Shown in pieces: positions 7,942 through 16,853 of a DNA stretch of 35,209 nt. The position numbers and the translations under genes are program-made. The notes under the pieces were generated by a model, which saw nothing but the letters and a program-made list of their open reading frames with translations, did not search any database and was not told where the DNA came from. The DNA comes from Planctomycetia bacterium (lineage in GTDB: Bacteria; Planctomycetota; Planctomycetia; Planctomycetales; Planctomycetaceae): assembly GCA_016200145.1 (NCBI GenBank), contig JACQFH010000364.1:1-35209 (forward strand). Reading direction: 5' to 3'. Positions within the stretch are counted from its first letter, which is position 1. Each line of letters begins with the position of its first letter.

Positions 7942-7965
7942 TGCGTCAGGCACAGCCTGACCTGC
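7942..7965 (-). repeat. Palindromic repeat family 3, right copy (inverted)
   Basis: This is the inverted partner of 7803-7826, ending eight bases before the stop codon of the convergent hydrolase gene. The pair therefore brackets the 115-base spacer between two convergent genes. Each copy alone can fold in RNA and the two could pair with each other, so they could stop transcription from both sides. No target-site duplication is visible at the outer edges. Confidence 0.75.
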
Positions 7966-7973
7966 GAAACTCA

Positions 7974-9353
7974 TCAGCGAGCGCCTTCCGCAACGGAGTT
8001 CTCGCCGGGCTTCGACTTCAGGCCCACGGTATTGATCGCGATGATGCGGTAGCTGTGCTTCTCGCCGGCCTTGGCGGTCGCGTCGGTGAAGCGCAGCGGG
8101 ACAAGCGGTTGCGTGGGTGTGTCGCTGTACTGCAGATTCTGAAAGACAGGACGGCCGAACGGATTGCTGCCTTTTTCAGGGATGTTCGCGAGGAACTGGC
8201 CGTCGCGCTCGACGATGAAGCTGGCCAGTCCGCTTTCGAGATCGGCTTCTGCGTCCCACGTCAATTCGTTGCCGTTCACGCGCAGGTTCTTCGGCGCGGG
8301 TGGGGGCGTCGTGTCGGTCAGTGCAGTGTCTTTGACGTACTCCATCCAGGCGCGCGCGATGGACTCATTCGGCAGCCACGCGGCCTTCAATGCATCCCCG
8401 GCAAACTTCGCAACGGGGGCCGCTTCGAAGCCGGTTGGCTCGGCCAGCCACAACCGGTCGGTCGGCATGTCCCGTAGCGGTTCACCGTTGACTTTCGGCA
8501 GGCGAACGCTGAGGCACGCATCGAGCCACGGAATGGCAAAGTAGCGCTGGTTGCCGCAATCGTGGCTGGAGAGCGGATCGACCGCCACTCCGATGAGACC
8601 GCCTTGGGAACGCACTTCGTTGAAAAACGCTTCATTTGCCGGCCACACCTTCGCGAACTGATTATCTTTGACTGTGACCCCTTCTTTCGTGCCAAGATTG
8701 CACATCATCGGCACCTTGAGCGCCGTATCGGGCAGGGTGTGGGCCTTGATCCTGGATTGGGTCGGATCGGGTTTCAGCAACGGCACGCCGGAACGCAGCC
8801 ACGCGGCAGCGACCCGTTGCGGATGCAGCAGCAGCATGCCGCCTGCCCAATGGCCACCGCCGCTGTGTCCCCACAGGGCCCACGGCACGTCTGCCAGCTC
8901 GGGATGTCCTGATTTCTCGCCGAGATCGATCAGACACTTTTGAAACGCCGCGCTGGAACCATTCCGCGGATCGCACCACATCTGACAGTCGGCTTTCTCG
9001 GGCTGCTCATACGTCGGGGCCAGCAAGGCGCCCTCGTGCTTCTTCGCCAGCGCCTGCCAATGCAGGTCAAAAGCACCCGTCAAACCCGACTTGCACGATC
9101 CCTCGCCACACCCATGCTGGTGGACGATCACGCAGCGCAGCGTCTTGACGTCCCTGGGAATCCAGATCGTAAAGTTAGCCGAAAAGACGAGCTCGCCCGG
9201 CTGCGTCGAAGCTTCATAGCGAACGCGGTAATACGGCGGGTCAGCCGCAGGAAAGACGTTGTACGGCGGCTGCTGTGCCCGCGCGATCGCGGGCAACGTG
9301 ATTAACATCACAGCAGCGAGGTGACACACCGCCATCATTTTTCTGGGAATCAT
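7974..9353 (-). CDS. Secreted alpha/beta hydrolase with C-terminal fibronectin type III-like domain
   Basis: The chosen start at 9353 gives 459 residues beginning with a signal peptide (MIPRKMM..., hydrophobic 9-25). An upstream in-frame extension to 9497 lacks protein character and would bury the signal peptide. The nucleophile elbow GHSGGG has its Ser at 164. [10 protein letters not shown] (78-87) lies where the oxyanion loop belongs, and [20 protein letters not shown] fits the catalytic His region. From about 355 on, [19 protein letters not shown] and [17 protein letters not shown] mark a fibronectin III-like fold. The enzyme is presumably exported across the cytoplasmic membrane. It may act on a polysaccharide ester or a small-molecule ester; the substrate is unknown. 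Confidence 0.85.
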   Translation of the reverse strand: MIPRKMMAVCHLAAVMLITLPAIARAQQPPYNVFPAADPPYYRVRYEASTQPGELVFSANFTIWIPRDVKTLRCVIVHQHGCGEGSCKSGLTGAFDLHWQALAKKHEGALLAPTYEQPEKADCQMWCDPRNGSSAAFQKCLIDLGEKSGHPELADVPWALWGHSGGGHWAGGMLLLHPQRVAAAWLRSGVPLLKPDPTQSRIKAHTLPDTALKVPMMCNLGTKEGVTVKDNQFAKVWPANEAFFNEVRSQGGLIGVAVDPLSSHDCGNQRYFAIPWLDACLSVRLPKVNGEPLRDMPTDRLWLAEPTGFEAAPVAKFAGDALKAAWLPNESIARAWMEYVKDTALTDTTPPPAPKNLRVNGNELTWDAEADLESGLASFIVERDGQFLANIPEKGSNPFGRPVFQNLQYSDTPTQPLVPLRFTDATAKAGEKHSYRIIAINTVGLKSKPGENSVAEGAR

Positions 9354-9480
9354 CAAGCGGTCCTGTTGGGGGTGGTCAAGATGGCGCATGCGGGAGCGAT
9401 CATGCCAAAGTCTACCGTTCGTGCGTTTTAGAATGAATCCCCCAATTGCAGTTTGTTGGACTTGCAAGAATGCGGTGGTT

Positions 9481-9523
9481 AAAGGGGACAGGTCCATTTA
9501 ATAAATGGACCTGTTCCCTTTTT
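9481..9523. terminator. Long perfect hairpin GACAGGTCCATTT (family 4, copy 1) with U-tract
   Basis: A 13-bp stem (9487-9499 with 9503-9515, the outermost pair being G-T) extends outward through AAAGGG/CCCTTT to 19 pairs, with a 3-nt loop AAT. A run of five T follows on plus at 9519-9523. The fold would work as an intrinsic terminator. The same core at 10892-10920 shows it is also a dispersed repeat. It sits directly upstream of the detached sthA tail. Confidence 0.7.
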
Positions 9524-9538
9524 CACTTTTTCACACGT

Positions 9539-9658
9539 GACGGCCTCAACAAGCTGGGCTTCAATGGCGAAGCCGATCGCGACGACTCGCAGGTGCGCAA
9601 CGTCGCGGAAGAAACCGCGCAATTGAGCGAAGCAACAGCCGAGATCGCGGCAGTTTGA
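9539..9658 (+). pseudogene. Detached copy of the 3' end of sthA
   Basis: These 120 bases match 5515-5634, the last 39 codons of sthA plus its stop, without any gap. The translated tail (DGLNKLGFNGEADRDD...AEIAAV) is identical at 30 of 39 residues. Many differences are synonymous third-position changes, so the copy diverged while under coding constraint or came from a related second gene. No other part of sthA is present. Its left edge is 15 bases from the end of the hairpin at 9481-9523. It is a ghost of a duplicated or second transhydrogenase gene. Confidence 0.85.
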
Positions 9659-9798
9659 GCACGTCGAAGCTGTCGAGAGCAAAAACACATCTTCACGACA
9701 AGTCGGTTCGCGGGTACAGTCTGTGCCGGAACGGTCGTTACGAGTTCGGGGCAACTCGCCCTGCCAGCGACCGCCATGACCGATATCGGGAGCTGACA

Positions 9799-10878
9799 AT
9801 GTCTCAACGCATGCAGTTCACATTGGGAATCGTCATGACGGCGGCTTGTGTCGCTTCGGCTGTGTCAGTCTGGCGGACTTCGTCAGAAAGGGGCTTGCCA
9901 GCCCACGCGGACGCCAACGAGGCAATGATCGACAGACTGGACAGGCTGATCGCTGCTGTTGAAGCCAACGCGAGACCGCCCGAGAGCGACTCCAAGCCTT
10001 CAGACTGGGTGAATCTGCAATTCCGACTTGTTCAGCGGCGACCGGAAGGGCCCCCTGCTGAGGGTTTCAAAGTAGAGTTTCCGGAGATCCGTGTCGCACC
10101 TGGCGTTCCATTCATAAAAGTCTCAGGACCGACCGGACTGGTTGACCTGGGATTGGTGCACGCCAGCCGCCATTCGTTTCGTGTCACATCGCCGTGGAAT
10201 CAGATTTGCGAATTCGAGTTTGACATCCGCCCGGGCTCCGGATCTCAAACCGAAGTCGTCGTTTGTCCGACGGAACCGCCTCCCCAGGCAGAAGTCACCA
10301 TCAGCGTTGACTGGCCTGAAGATCTGCGCGTCGCGAATGTTGGGCTGATCGGCAAGATCCACTCTCCCACGCTCGAACTGCACGGATGGAAATGGCTGGA
10401 TCTCGATCAGACTTCCTATACAGTATTTTTCGCGGCTGACGGCAAAATCATGAACTACGGCGAAACAGGTTTCGGCTGGAATTCGAAAGACGGCCAAGGC
10501 TGGTCAGGATGGCCCGGGACGCGTGAGGAGCGACTCGACGCCATGGCCAATCAACGGTTAGGTGAATACACGAACCTATCGGCGTCGGCGACACTCGATA
10601 CAAGGACACAGCCGTTAACCTGCCGAGGAACGAACCAAATCTGTGATTTCGTAGAGATCGGAATTATTGAATCGCGCCGTGCTTCCGAATATCCCAGATC
10701 CGAAAATCCCAGAGTTTTGATTATCGATTCGGACTGCCAAGTTAAGCCACGGTCGCTGGTGTTGAATCGAGGCGGGACGAATCAATTCGAGATCGTTCTG
10801 TCGCAGGCGAAGCTGACCGAAATCAGAAACGTGTTGCGGGAGCATACGACCGCGGCACTAAACTCGTCGCGCGACTGA
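9799..10878 (+). CDS. Membrane-anchored protein of unknown function
   Basis: The protein has 359 residues from the ATG at 9799, chosen because GGGAG lies seven bases upstream and the protein then begins with an uncleaved-looking hydrophobic anchor (residues about 6-24). The remainder is soluble, hydrophilic and rich in beta-type sequence, with two pairs of scattered cysteines and Trp-rich segments such as GFGWNSKDGQGWSGWPG. A short amphipathic helix follows the anchor (ANEAMIDRLDRLIAAVEANA). No known domain was recognised. Codons for YPRSENPR near residues 298-305 include a 15-mer (10691-10705) also found in the non-coding spacer at 12422-12436, suggesting that a short repeat spread into this gene. 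It is flanked on both sides by family-4 hairpins. Confidence 0.65.
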   Translation: MSQRMQFTLGIVMTAACVASAVSVWRTSSERGLPAHADANEAMIDRLDRLIAAVEANARPPESDSKPSDWVNLQFRLVQRRPEGPPAEGFKVEFPEIRVAPGVPFIKVSGPTGLVDLGLVHASRHSFRVTSPWNQICEFEFDIRPGSGSQTEVVVCPTEPPPQAEVTISVDWPEDLRVANVGLIGKIHSPTLELHGWKWLDLDQTSYTVFFAADGKIMNYGETGFGWNSKDGQGWSGWPGTREERLDAMANQRLGEYTNLSASATLDTRTQPLTCRGTNQICDFVEIGIIESRRASEYPRSENPRVLIIDSDCQVKPRSLVLNRGGTNQFEIVLSQAKLTEIRNVLREHTTAALNSSRD

Positions 10879-10882
10879 CTGC

Positions 10883-10931
10883 AAAAAAGGGGACAGGTCC
10901 ATTTATTAAATGGACCTGTCGCCTCCCCTTT
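10883..10931. repeat. Long hairpin GACAGGTCCATTT (family 4, copy 2)
   Basis: The core 10892-10920 has a perfect 13-bp stem and loop ATT. It is the reverse complement of the core at 9487-9515 except for one base. The outer arm AAAGGGG/CCCCTTT is interrupted by a 4-base GCCT insertion on the right. It lies between the convergent ends of the unknown membrane protein and narK and could serve both as a terminator. Confidence 0.75.
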
Positions 10932-10981
10932 GCAACTCAAATTTCCTTGTCTCGCCCTCTCCTTGTCTTCGTCCCCAGTGC

Positions 10982-12298
10982 TTACGGCGGCGAGAGGTGC
11001 GCGGGGGCCAGTGTGTTTGCAGGTTCGCTCGATTGAGCGGCGCGCAGGCCGAGGACCGTGACGTGCAGCCAGGCCAGGCTGACGGCCGTCAGCGCCAGGA
11101 GGGCGACGAAGGCCATTTGCGGAACGCCGGTCCAGCGGCCGAGGAGGCCGAAGATCGGCGGCAGAATGAAGCCACCCAGCGCACCGAGGAGCCCCACCAG
11201 CCCTCCCACCGCCCCCACGTCGTCGGGAAAATAATCGGGGATGTATTTGTAGACCGAGGCTTTGCCGATCCCCATCCCGCAACCGACGACAAATAACAGT
11301 GCGGCAAACACTCCGGGCGACCCGGCAGAACTCACGCTTGAAGAACCGCCGCTAGGGATCATGAGCAGCGCGAGCGCGACCGTCATGACCAGGAACACCG
11401 CATACGTCACAACGCGCGGGCCAAACCGGTCCGACAGCCAGCCTCCCAGCGGGCGCAGCAGGCTGGCGGGAAAGATGAACGTGGCGGTGTACAGCGCGGC
11501 CACCTGCAAAGAGACGCCGTACGTGTCGACGTAATACCGTGGAAGCCAGCCCGAAAGGGCCACGTACGCGCCGAACACGACAACATAATAGAGGCTCAAT
11601 CTCCAGACCCGGATTTTTCGCAGGGGACTGAGGATTTCAGACAGCGAGCGCCCCTGCACGGGGCGCGGATCGGTTTTGGGCGCAAGCCAGACGATCAATC
11701 CCGCCATCACGATCAGGCCGATTGCATAGAAGGCCGGAATGGCTCTCCATCCGCCGGGCAGCCAGCCCCCAAGCCAGCCTCCTGCCGGAACGAGAGTCAA
11801 CAATGTCGGCACGAACAGCACGAGCAGCTTGGTCCCCGCCGCTCCCACGTTGCCCGCGCCAAAGATACCCAGCGCCGTCCCCTTCGACTGCTGGGGAAAC
11901 CAGGCTGAGTTCCAGGCGATCCCGACCGCAAACGAATTGCCCGCCAGGCCATACAGGAGAGTACACACCAGCAACGTCGGGTAGCTCGCGGCCTGGCTGA
12001 ACAGATACGTCGGGATCGAACAGAACAGCAGCAGGAACACCATCGTGTTCCGGCCGCCGAACCGGTCGGCCCAGATTCCGAAGTTCAGCCGCAGCATGGC
12101 CCCCGCCAGAATTGCCGTCGAGATCAGCCATTCGAACTGCGCGTCGGAAAGCTCCAGCGCCTTTCGAATCGGAATGCCGAGCACCCCCAGCATCAGCCAC
12201 ACGTTGAACAACAAGGTAAACGCGATGGTCGACAGCCAGAGGACACGGCGGCGATCGCCTGTTGCGGTTGGTTCGTTGGAAACAGGAGCGTTGGTCAT
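10982..12298 (-). CDS. narK: Nitrate/nitrite transporter, NarK-type MFS protein
   Basis: The protein has 438 residues, with about twelve hydrophobic segments in the inner membrane. GIFGAGNVGAAGTKLL corresponds to the nitrate-signature region of the NNP family, and RLNFGIWADRFGGR and RPLGGWLSDRFGPR are the MFS loop motifs in both halves. The start at 12298 (MTNAPVSNEP) is preferred over an upstream ATG at 12343 because GGAG lies seven bases before it. It follows the nitrate reductase gene on the same strand after a 143-base repeat-bearing gap, so it is either the last gene of that operon or has its own promoter. It would import nitrate for the cytoplasmic reductase. Direction and substrate (nitrate versus nitrite) are inferred from family and context. 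Confidence 0.87.
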   Translation of the reverse strand: MTNAPVSNEPTATGDRRRVLWLSTIAFTLLFNVWLMLGVLGIPIRKALELSDAQFEWLISTAILAGAMLRLNFGIWADRFGGRNTMVFLLLFCSIPTYLFSQAASYPTLLVCTLLYGLAGNSFAVGIAWNSAWFPQQSKGTALGIFGAGNVGAAGTKLLVLFVPTLLTLVPAGGWLGGWLPGGWRAIPAFYAIGLIVMAGLIVWLAPKTDPRPVQGRSLSEILSPLRKIRVWRLSLYYVVVFGAYVALSGWLPRYYVDTYGVSLQVAALYTATFIFPASLLRPLGGWLSDRFGPRVVTYAVFLVMTVALALLMIPSGGSSSVSSAGSPGVFAALLFVVGCGMGIGKASVYKYIPDYFPDDVGAVGGLVGLLGALGGFILPPIFGLLGRWTGVPQMAFVALLALTAVSLAWLHVTVLGLRAAQSSEPANTLAPAHLSPP

Positions 12299-12373
12299 AA
12301 GATCTCCGAATGCGTCAGTGCATTTCGAATGGTGACAATTCAAATCGAGTCGTTTAACCCGACCCCCCCTGAC

Positions 12374-12392
12374 CCCCCCTTGCTAAGGGGGG
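12374..12392. repeat. Hairpin CCCCCCTT-GCT-AAGGGGGG (family 5)
   Basis: This is an 8-bp perfect stem. Just upstream the 10-mer GACCCCCCCT is repeated exactly in tandem at 12361-12380. Hairpins of this type are frequent dispersed repeats in many bacterial phyla. It lies in the gap between the nitrate reductase and narK and may weaken read-through. Confidence 0.65.
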
Positions 12393-12405
12393 AGTACGCG
12401 ACATA

Positions 12406-12441
12406 AAATCCGAAATCCGAAATCCCAGATCCGAAATCTCC
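12406..12441. repeat. Tandem TCCGAAA-type short repeat
   Basis: The unit (A)ATCCGAA recurs three times, with an ATCCCAG spacer, ending right at the stop codon of the nitrate reductase gene. The 15-mer ATCCCAGATCCGAAA at 12422-12436 recurs at 10691-10705 inside the unknown membrane protein gene. Confidence 0.6.
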
Positions 12442-14658
12442 TTACGGTGGGCAGGCGCTTGCGCGGCGGACCCGGACGGCGCACGCCTTATACGAGGGTT
12501 GTCGCGAATACGGATCGAATACGGCGTCGGTTAACTGGTTGACCGTTTCGTAGTGCATGGGGATGAAGACCTGCCCCGCCGCAACGACCGGGGTGACGTA
12601 AGCCCGCGCGGCGATGCTGCCTCGCTGCGATTCGACGAGCACCGGTTCGTTCTGCGCGATACCCAGCCGGCGCGCGTCGGTGGGATTCAATTCCACGTAA
12701 GGATTGCGGGGCGAAAGCTTCCGCAGCACGGCCGATTTGTTCGTACGGGTCTGGGTGTGCCACTGGGCGGCCGTGCCGCGCCCCGTCAGGAGTAGCAGCG
12801 GGTACGCGCTCGTGGGGGGCTCGGGCATGGGGCGCGGATTCTCGAAGATGAACCGCGCGCGGCCGTCAGGGTGATAAAACAAGCCATCGGCGAACAACCG
12901 GCGATGCGTTGCCGGGTCGGCCGTGGCGCCGCCGTCGGTTGCACGCTCCTGCTCGGCCGTGAAAGGCCATTGCACACCGCCGAGGTCATCGAGCATCTGA
13001 TAATCGCGGATCCCCGTGATGTCGCAGGGCCGGCCGCGCGAAAGGTGTTTTAGAATCTGAAACGTTGCCGCAGGGGATTCCCAGCGGCGGAACATCGGGC
13101 CCACGCCCCAGGCTTCCGCCACGAGCTTGAAGATCGAGAAATCGGCCAGCGCGACGCCCGGCGCGCGGGCCACCTTTTTGGCGAGGCCATACCGCCGTTC
13201 CGAGTTGATAAACGTCCCGTCTTTCTCCCCCCACGCGGCGGCTGGTAGCACCAGGTCGGCCCGCCGTGCCGTTTCAGTGGTGTGGTACATATCTTGCACG
13301 ACCAGGAACTCCAGCCGATCCAGGATTTCGCCGAGCTGGCTCTGGTTGATCCACGAGTGCGCCGGGTTCGTGGCGATGACCCACAACCCTTTGATCTTCC
13401 CCTTGAGGATGCCGGAGATGATCTCGGGGTAGGCCCAACTGTTTTGATCGGGAATGCGGCGCTCGTCGATTTCGAGGATCCGGGCAACTTCGGTCCGGTC
13501 GTCGGCATTTTCGAAATCGCGTCCGCCGAACAGACTGGTCGTGTTGCTGAACAGGCGCGAACCCATGGCATTGCACTGCCCGGTGATCGAATTGGCGCCT
13601 GTGCCGGGGCGACCGATGTTGCCGGTGAGCAGCGCCAGGTTCACCAGGCTCTGGGCCGTGCGGGTGCCTTCGTAACTCTGATTGACCCCCATCGTCCACC
13701 AGAACGAGACGCGACGACCCTCGTGAATCGTCTGCGCGAGCCGCTCGATCCGATCGGCGTCGATGCCCGTGTCTGAGGCGACCCGTTCGATCGTGAACGG
13801 GGCCACGAACGCGGCGAATTCCTTGTAACTATTTGTGTGTGCCGCGACCCAGTCGCGGTCGATCCAATCACGTTCGATCAGCAACCGCGCGAGACCGTAA
13901 AAGAGCGCCAGGTCGCTCTTGGGGCGGATCGCAAAATGATCGGTGGCCTGCATTGCCGTCTCGGTCTTGCGCGGATCGACGACGATGATCTCAGGGCGAT
14001 GCGGATTGCGCAGCACCCGCTGCCACAAAATCGGATGCGCGACGCACAGATTCGAGCCGACGAAAACCAGGACGTCGGATTCTTCGAGGTCGGCGTAGGT
14101 GTAGGGAGGGGCGTCGAACCCGAACGATTGCTTGTAGGCCACGACCGACGTGGCCATGCATTGCCGCGTATTCCCATCGCCATGGATCATTCCCATTCCG
14201 AATTTCGCCAGCGCTCCCAGCAGGGCCATTTCTTCGGTCATGATCTGGCCGGTGCTCAAGAAGGCGACGGCGTCATTGCCGTACTCAGCCTGGATGGCAC
14301 GGAATCGCGCCACGAAGACCCTCAGCGCGGTCGGCCAGTTGATCGGTTCGAGCTGCCCACGGTCATTGCGCAGCAGCGGCACAGCGGCGCGATCGGGCGC
14401 CTTGAGGACTTCCAGCGCTTCCCACCCTTTGGGGCAGGCCATGCCCAGGTTGACGGGGTACTCGGTGGCGGGAGTGAGACCCACGGCGGCGCCGTTTCGC
14501 AAGTGGACCGAGAGCCCGCAGCCGGTTGAGCAGTAACCGCACGTCATCGTCGTCGTCGCGTCGGGACGCTCGCGCTCGAGGACCTGGCCCAGTCCGAATC
14601 CTCCCGGCGCCAGCCGCAGTTCCTGCGTCAGCGGTCCCGCGCGTTCGAAGAGCTTCAT
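12442..14658 (-). CDS. nasA: Assimilatory-type nitrate reductase, molybdopterin catalytic subunit
   Basis: The 738-residue Mo-bisPGD enzyme reduces nitrate to nitrite. The [4Fe-4S] motif is C40-x2-C43-x3-C47-x27-C75. The likely molybdenum ligand is Cys167 in NTRQCMATS, the Cys typical of the Nap/Nas group rather than the Asp of NarG or the Ser of DMSO reductase. The pterin-binding C-terminal domain starts about 620 ([17 protein letters not shown]) and ends with [32 protein letters not shown]. No twin-arginine signal is present, so it is probably cytoplasmic and assimilatory. It lacks the C-terminal BFD [2Fe-2S] domain found in some Nas proteins. It overlaps the upstream iron-sulfur gene by ATGA, implying coupled translation and a shared complex. 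Also named nasC or narB in other organisms. Confidence 0.9.
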   Translation of the reverse strand: MKLFERAGPLTQELRLAPGGFGLGQVLERERPDATTTMTCGYCSTGCGLSVHLRNGAAVGLTPATEYPVNLGMACPKGWEALEVLKAPDRAAVPLLRNDRGQLEPINWPTALRVFVARFRAIQAEYGNDAVAFLSTGQIMTEEMALLGALAKFGMGMIHGDGNTRQCMATSVVAYKQSFGFDAPPYTYADLEESDVLVFVGSNLCVAHPILWQRVLRNPHRPEIIVVDPRKTETAMQATDHFAIRPKSDLALFYGLARLLIERDWIDRDWVAAHTNSYKEFAAFVAPFTIERVASDTGIDADRIERLAQTIHEGRRVSFWWTMGVNQSYEGTRTAQSLVNLALLTGNIGRPGTGANSITGQCNAMGSRLFSNTTSLFGGRDFENADDRTEVARILEIDERRIPDQNSWAYPEIISGILKGKIKGLWVIATNPAHSWINQSQLGEILDRLEFLVVQDMYHTTETARRADLVLPAAAWGEKDGTFINSERRYGLAKKVARAPGVALADFSIFKLVAEAWGVGPMFRRWESPAATFQILKHLSRGRPCDITGIRDYQMLDDLGGVQWPFTAEQERATDGGATADPATHRRLFADGLFYHPDGRARFIFENPRPMPEPPTSAYPLLLLTGRGTAAQWHTQTRTNKSAVLRKLSPRNPYVELNPTDARRLGIAQNEPVLVESQRGSIAARAYVTPVVAAGQVFIPMHYETVNQLTDAVFDPYSRQPSYKACAVRVRRASACPP

Positions 14659-16358
14659 GTTCGCAAGCCCCCCGGCATGCGCGGCGCGACGACGGCGGTA
14701 AAGAACAAATAGCGCTCAAACAGTTCGCCCGCCAGAAGCAGGCCGAACTGCGCGGCACACAAAGTGAGCGTCGCGCCCGTCTCACGATCACCCGACAGCC
14801 AGATTGCGGGAAGCAGAAGCCCGCCGGCGATTCCCAGCGCGAACCGCCATTTCGCGGCGCCGGCGAGGTCTCGCGTCATCAGCAGGGCTGTGCGTTTGAG
14901 CGGCGTGTGCTGTCTCGTCCACAGGTGCCGGAACAGCGACGCCTCGAACGCCAGCTTGGCGAGCGACACGAAGGCAATTCCGCGCCACAGGAAGGCGACG
15001 ATGGCCGTCACATCGTGCTGGCCGGCGTTCGGCGCGGTCACGGCGACTGCCGCAACAATCGTCAACAGGGCCGCCGACAGGCCCAGCAGTGCCGTCGTCA
15101 GCAGGAAGCGAGTGGCCGTCGACGGCCCGGTCCACAGCGCGCGGCCCGTGCAGTGGTAGATCATGATCGAACAGAGAATCCCCGCCAGGCCCGTGCCGAC
15201 GACGGCCGCTCCGCACGTTTCCTGCCAGGCTCCGAGAAGCCCGCCGGCGGTGCCCCAGATCGACGCGGCATAGATCGCCGCGAACAACGCGAATGCGCCG
15301 AACGCGACGATCTCGCGGCTGAGCCACGACGATTTCAGCCCCAGCACGACGCGAAAGGCCAGGTGCGGCCTGCCCAGGTGCAGGGTGCTGGCGCCCAGTG
15401 CGACAAGCCCCAGAAAGAGCGCGGCTCCCGCCTGCAATCCCTGTGTCGCATCGAGCCCGGCGCCGGGCCAGAGCAATTGGCCTGCGAATTCGACCGCGAA
15501 CGCTCCCACCGAAAGCTGCGTGAGAACGAGCATGGCGACCAGCGGTCCGTGCGCGTGCTCGGGTTGGACAGAGTAATAGTCGGCGGGCAGAGCATTCCGC
15601 GGGAAGACGCGGTTCGTCTTGTAGTGCGTCGTCGGCTGCGTCTGACGGGGATCGGGCGCTCCGGGAAGAAACGCCCCGAGCTCGCAGTCCTCGGCGGCCG
15701 CCTCGCGCGCGACAGTCGTAATGCGGATCGCCGAGTTCGGACACGACTGCACGCAGGCCGGCGCTTCGCCTATGCCCAGCCGGTTCGAACACATGTCGCA
15801 TTTGCGGACGATGCCCCGCTGGGAGTTGTATTTCGGGACATCGTAGGGGCACGCCAGCACGCAGTACTGGCAGCCGATGCATTGGTCGTCGAGATGCCGC
15901 ACGATGCCGGTGATCTCATCTTTTTCGTAAGCGCGGACCGGGCAGACGTTCAGGCAGGCCGGATCGAGACAATGATGGCAGGCGGCCGTGACATGCTGCT
16001 GAAATGGCTGCTGATCGCTCCCGCCTGAAATCAATCCGACGTCGCGCCACGTTTCGGACTCGTCGAGGCCGTTCAATGAGTTGCACGCCACGACGCACGC
16101 CTTGCAGCCCGAACAGGCGTCGAGATCGACCTCAAACGCGTATTGCTCGCCCGGTCCTGGCGGCGCTGCCGGCAGGAGACTCGAATAGTAGCGGGCCTGT
16201 AATGGCAGTTCGGCCGCTGCATGCGCTTGAGCGAACCGCTCGACGGCCGTCAATTCCTGCTGCTCTGCAAGATACCGATCGACCGGCGTCAGGTGCGCAG
16301 CTTGCGACCCGTCCAGAAAATCACGTGGATGCGCCTCAACTTCGGCGATGGAAACCAT
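14655..16358 (-). CDS. DmsB-DmsC-like fusion: four-cluster ferredoxin plus membrane anchor
   Basis: The protein has 567 residues from the ATG at 16358 (a TTG one codon upstream is possible). After an unusual 70-residue N-terminal extension come four cysteine groups typical of DmsB-type subunits: C82/85/88/92, C127/130/135/139, C160/163/166/170 and C187/190/202/206. Residues from about 265 on form about eight TM helices resembling the DmsC quinol-oxidising anchor. In DMSO-reductase-type complexes these two parts are separate proteins that carry electrons from quinol to the Mo subunit. Here they are one chain, and the partner encoded directly downstream (4-bp overlap) is a nitrate reductase. 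This suggests a membrane-attached, quinol-fed assimilatory reductase. The function of the extension is unknown. Confidence 0.88.
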   Translation of the reverse strand: MVSIAEVEAHPRDFLDGSQAAHLTPVDRYLAEQQELTAVERFAQAHAAAELPLQARYYSSLLPAAPPGPGEQYAFEVDLDACSGCKACVVACNSLNGLDESETWRDVGLISGGSDQQPFQQHVTAACHHCLDPACLNVCPVRAYEKDEITGIVRHLDDQCIGCQYCVLACPYDVPKYNSQRGIVRKCDMCSNRLGIGEAPACVQSCPNSAIRITTVAREAAAEDCELGAFLPGAPDPRQTQPTTHYKTNRVFPRNALPADYYSVQPEHAHGPLVAMLVLTQLSVGAFAVEFAGQLLWPGAGLDATQGLQAGAALFLGLVALGASTLHLGRPHLAFRVVLGLKSSWLSREIVAFGAFALFAAIYAASIWGTAGGLLGAWQETCGAAVVGTGLAGILCSIMIYHCTGRALWTGPSTATRFLLTTALLGLSAALLTIVAAVAVTAPNAGQHDVTAIVAFLWRGIAFVSLAKLAFEASLFRHLWTRQHTPLKRTALLMTRDLAGAAKWRFALGIAGGLLLPAIWLSGDRETGATLTLCAAQFGLLLAGELFERYLFFTAVVAPRMPGGLRT

Positions 16359-16562
16359 CAATCGAATTCAGACTTCTCGATGCACTGGGTCATTGATCGG
16401 GCGAGTGCCAGCCGCAACATGCGAAAACAGCCCCTTCCTTGAGACATGGTTCCGCGTTCCGGGCCGCAATCGAGAGCGCATCGTCGAAGCCGGAGACGTC
16501 GGTGATCAGAAAGAACGAGGCAGCGCGCCTGGACGTGCGCACTGCAGCGGATGACGTGGAAC

Positions 16563-16578
16563 AGCAACACTCATGCCA
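16563..16578 (-). promoter_or_regulatory. Sigma-54 promoter for the nitrate reductase operon
   Basis: Read on minus the sequence is TGGCATGAGTGTTGCT: GG-N10-GC spacing with TGGCA and TTGCT boxes, one base off the TGGCAC-N5-TTGC consensus. Transcription would begin near 16552, leaving about 190 bases of leader before the iron-sulfur subunit. RpoN promoters need an enhancer-bound AAA+ activator, for nitrogen genes usually NtrC. Confidence 0.7.
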
Positions 16579-16853
16579 CTCGCCAGCCCCGGCACAGACA
16601 ACCGACCGAACTGCCAGGAGAGACAATGACTTCTGCGATTTTCGCGGCACGCGTTTGGTCCCCTGGCGATATTTCGAATGCGTAGTTTCTGGTGCATGCT
16701 CGCTTAATACACAGGCACGAGTTCACAGTTTCTCAGGAATGGACTGCAATTCGGCAGACAAAGTCGCAATGCCCGAAAATCGACAAATTACGCGGAAATC
16801 CGCCGAATCAATGCGCTCCCGCCGAGGGTGCGCCTGCAAGAGTTGCGGCGCTG

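Noticed and set aside
9481-10931. An insertion sequence or composite transposon with terminal inverted repeats
   Set aside because: There is no transposase between the hairpins and no target-site duplication was seen. Each repeat is itself a palindrome and more like a REP element.
14526-16028. A 500-codon plus-strand frame opposite the DmsBC fusion
   Set aside because: Its translation is an Arg/Gln/Ala-rich low-complexity string, while the minus frame has sixteen ordered cluster cysteines and TM helices.
12442-16358. A DMSO or TMAO reductase operon
   Set aside because: The catalytic subunit has Cys in the QCMATS position and no Tat signal, and the neighbours are narK and nirBD. A nitrate role is more consistent.
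16681-16700. A full NtrC-binding palindrome around TGGTGCA
   Set aside because: The left TGC is 12 rather than 11 bases from the right GCA, so only a half-site can be claimed.
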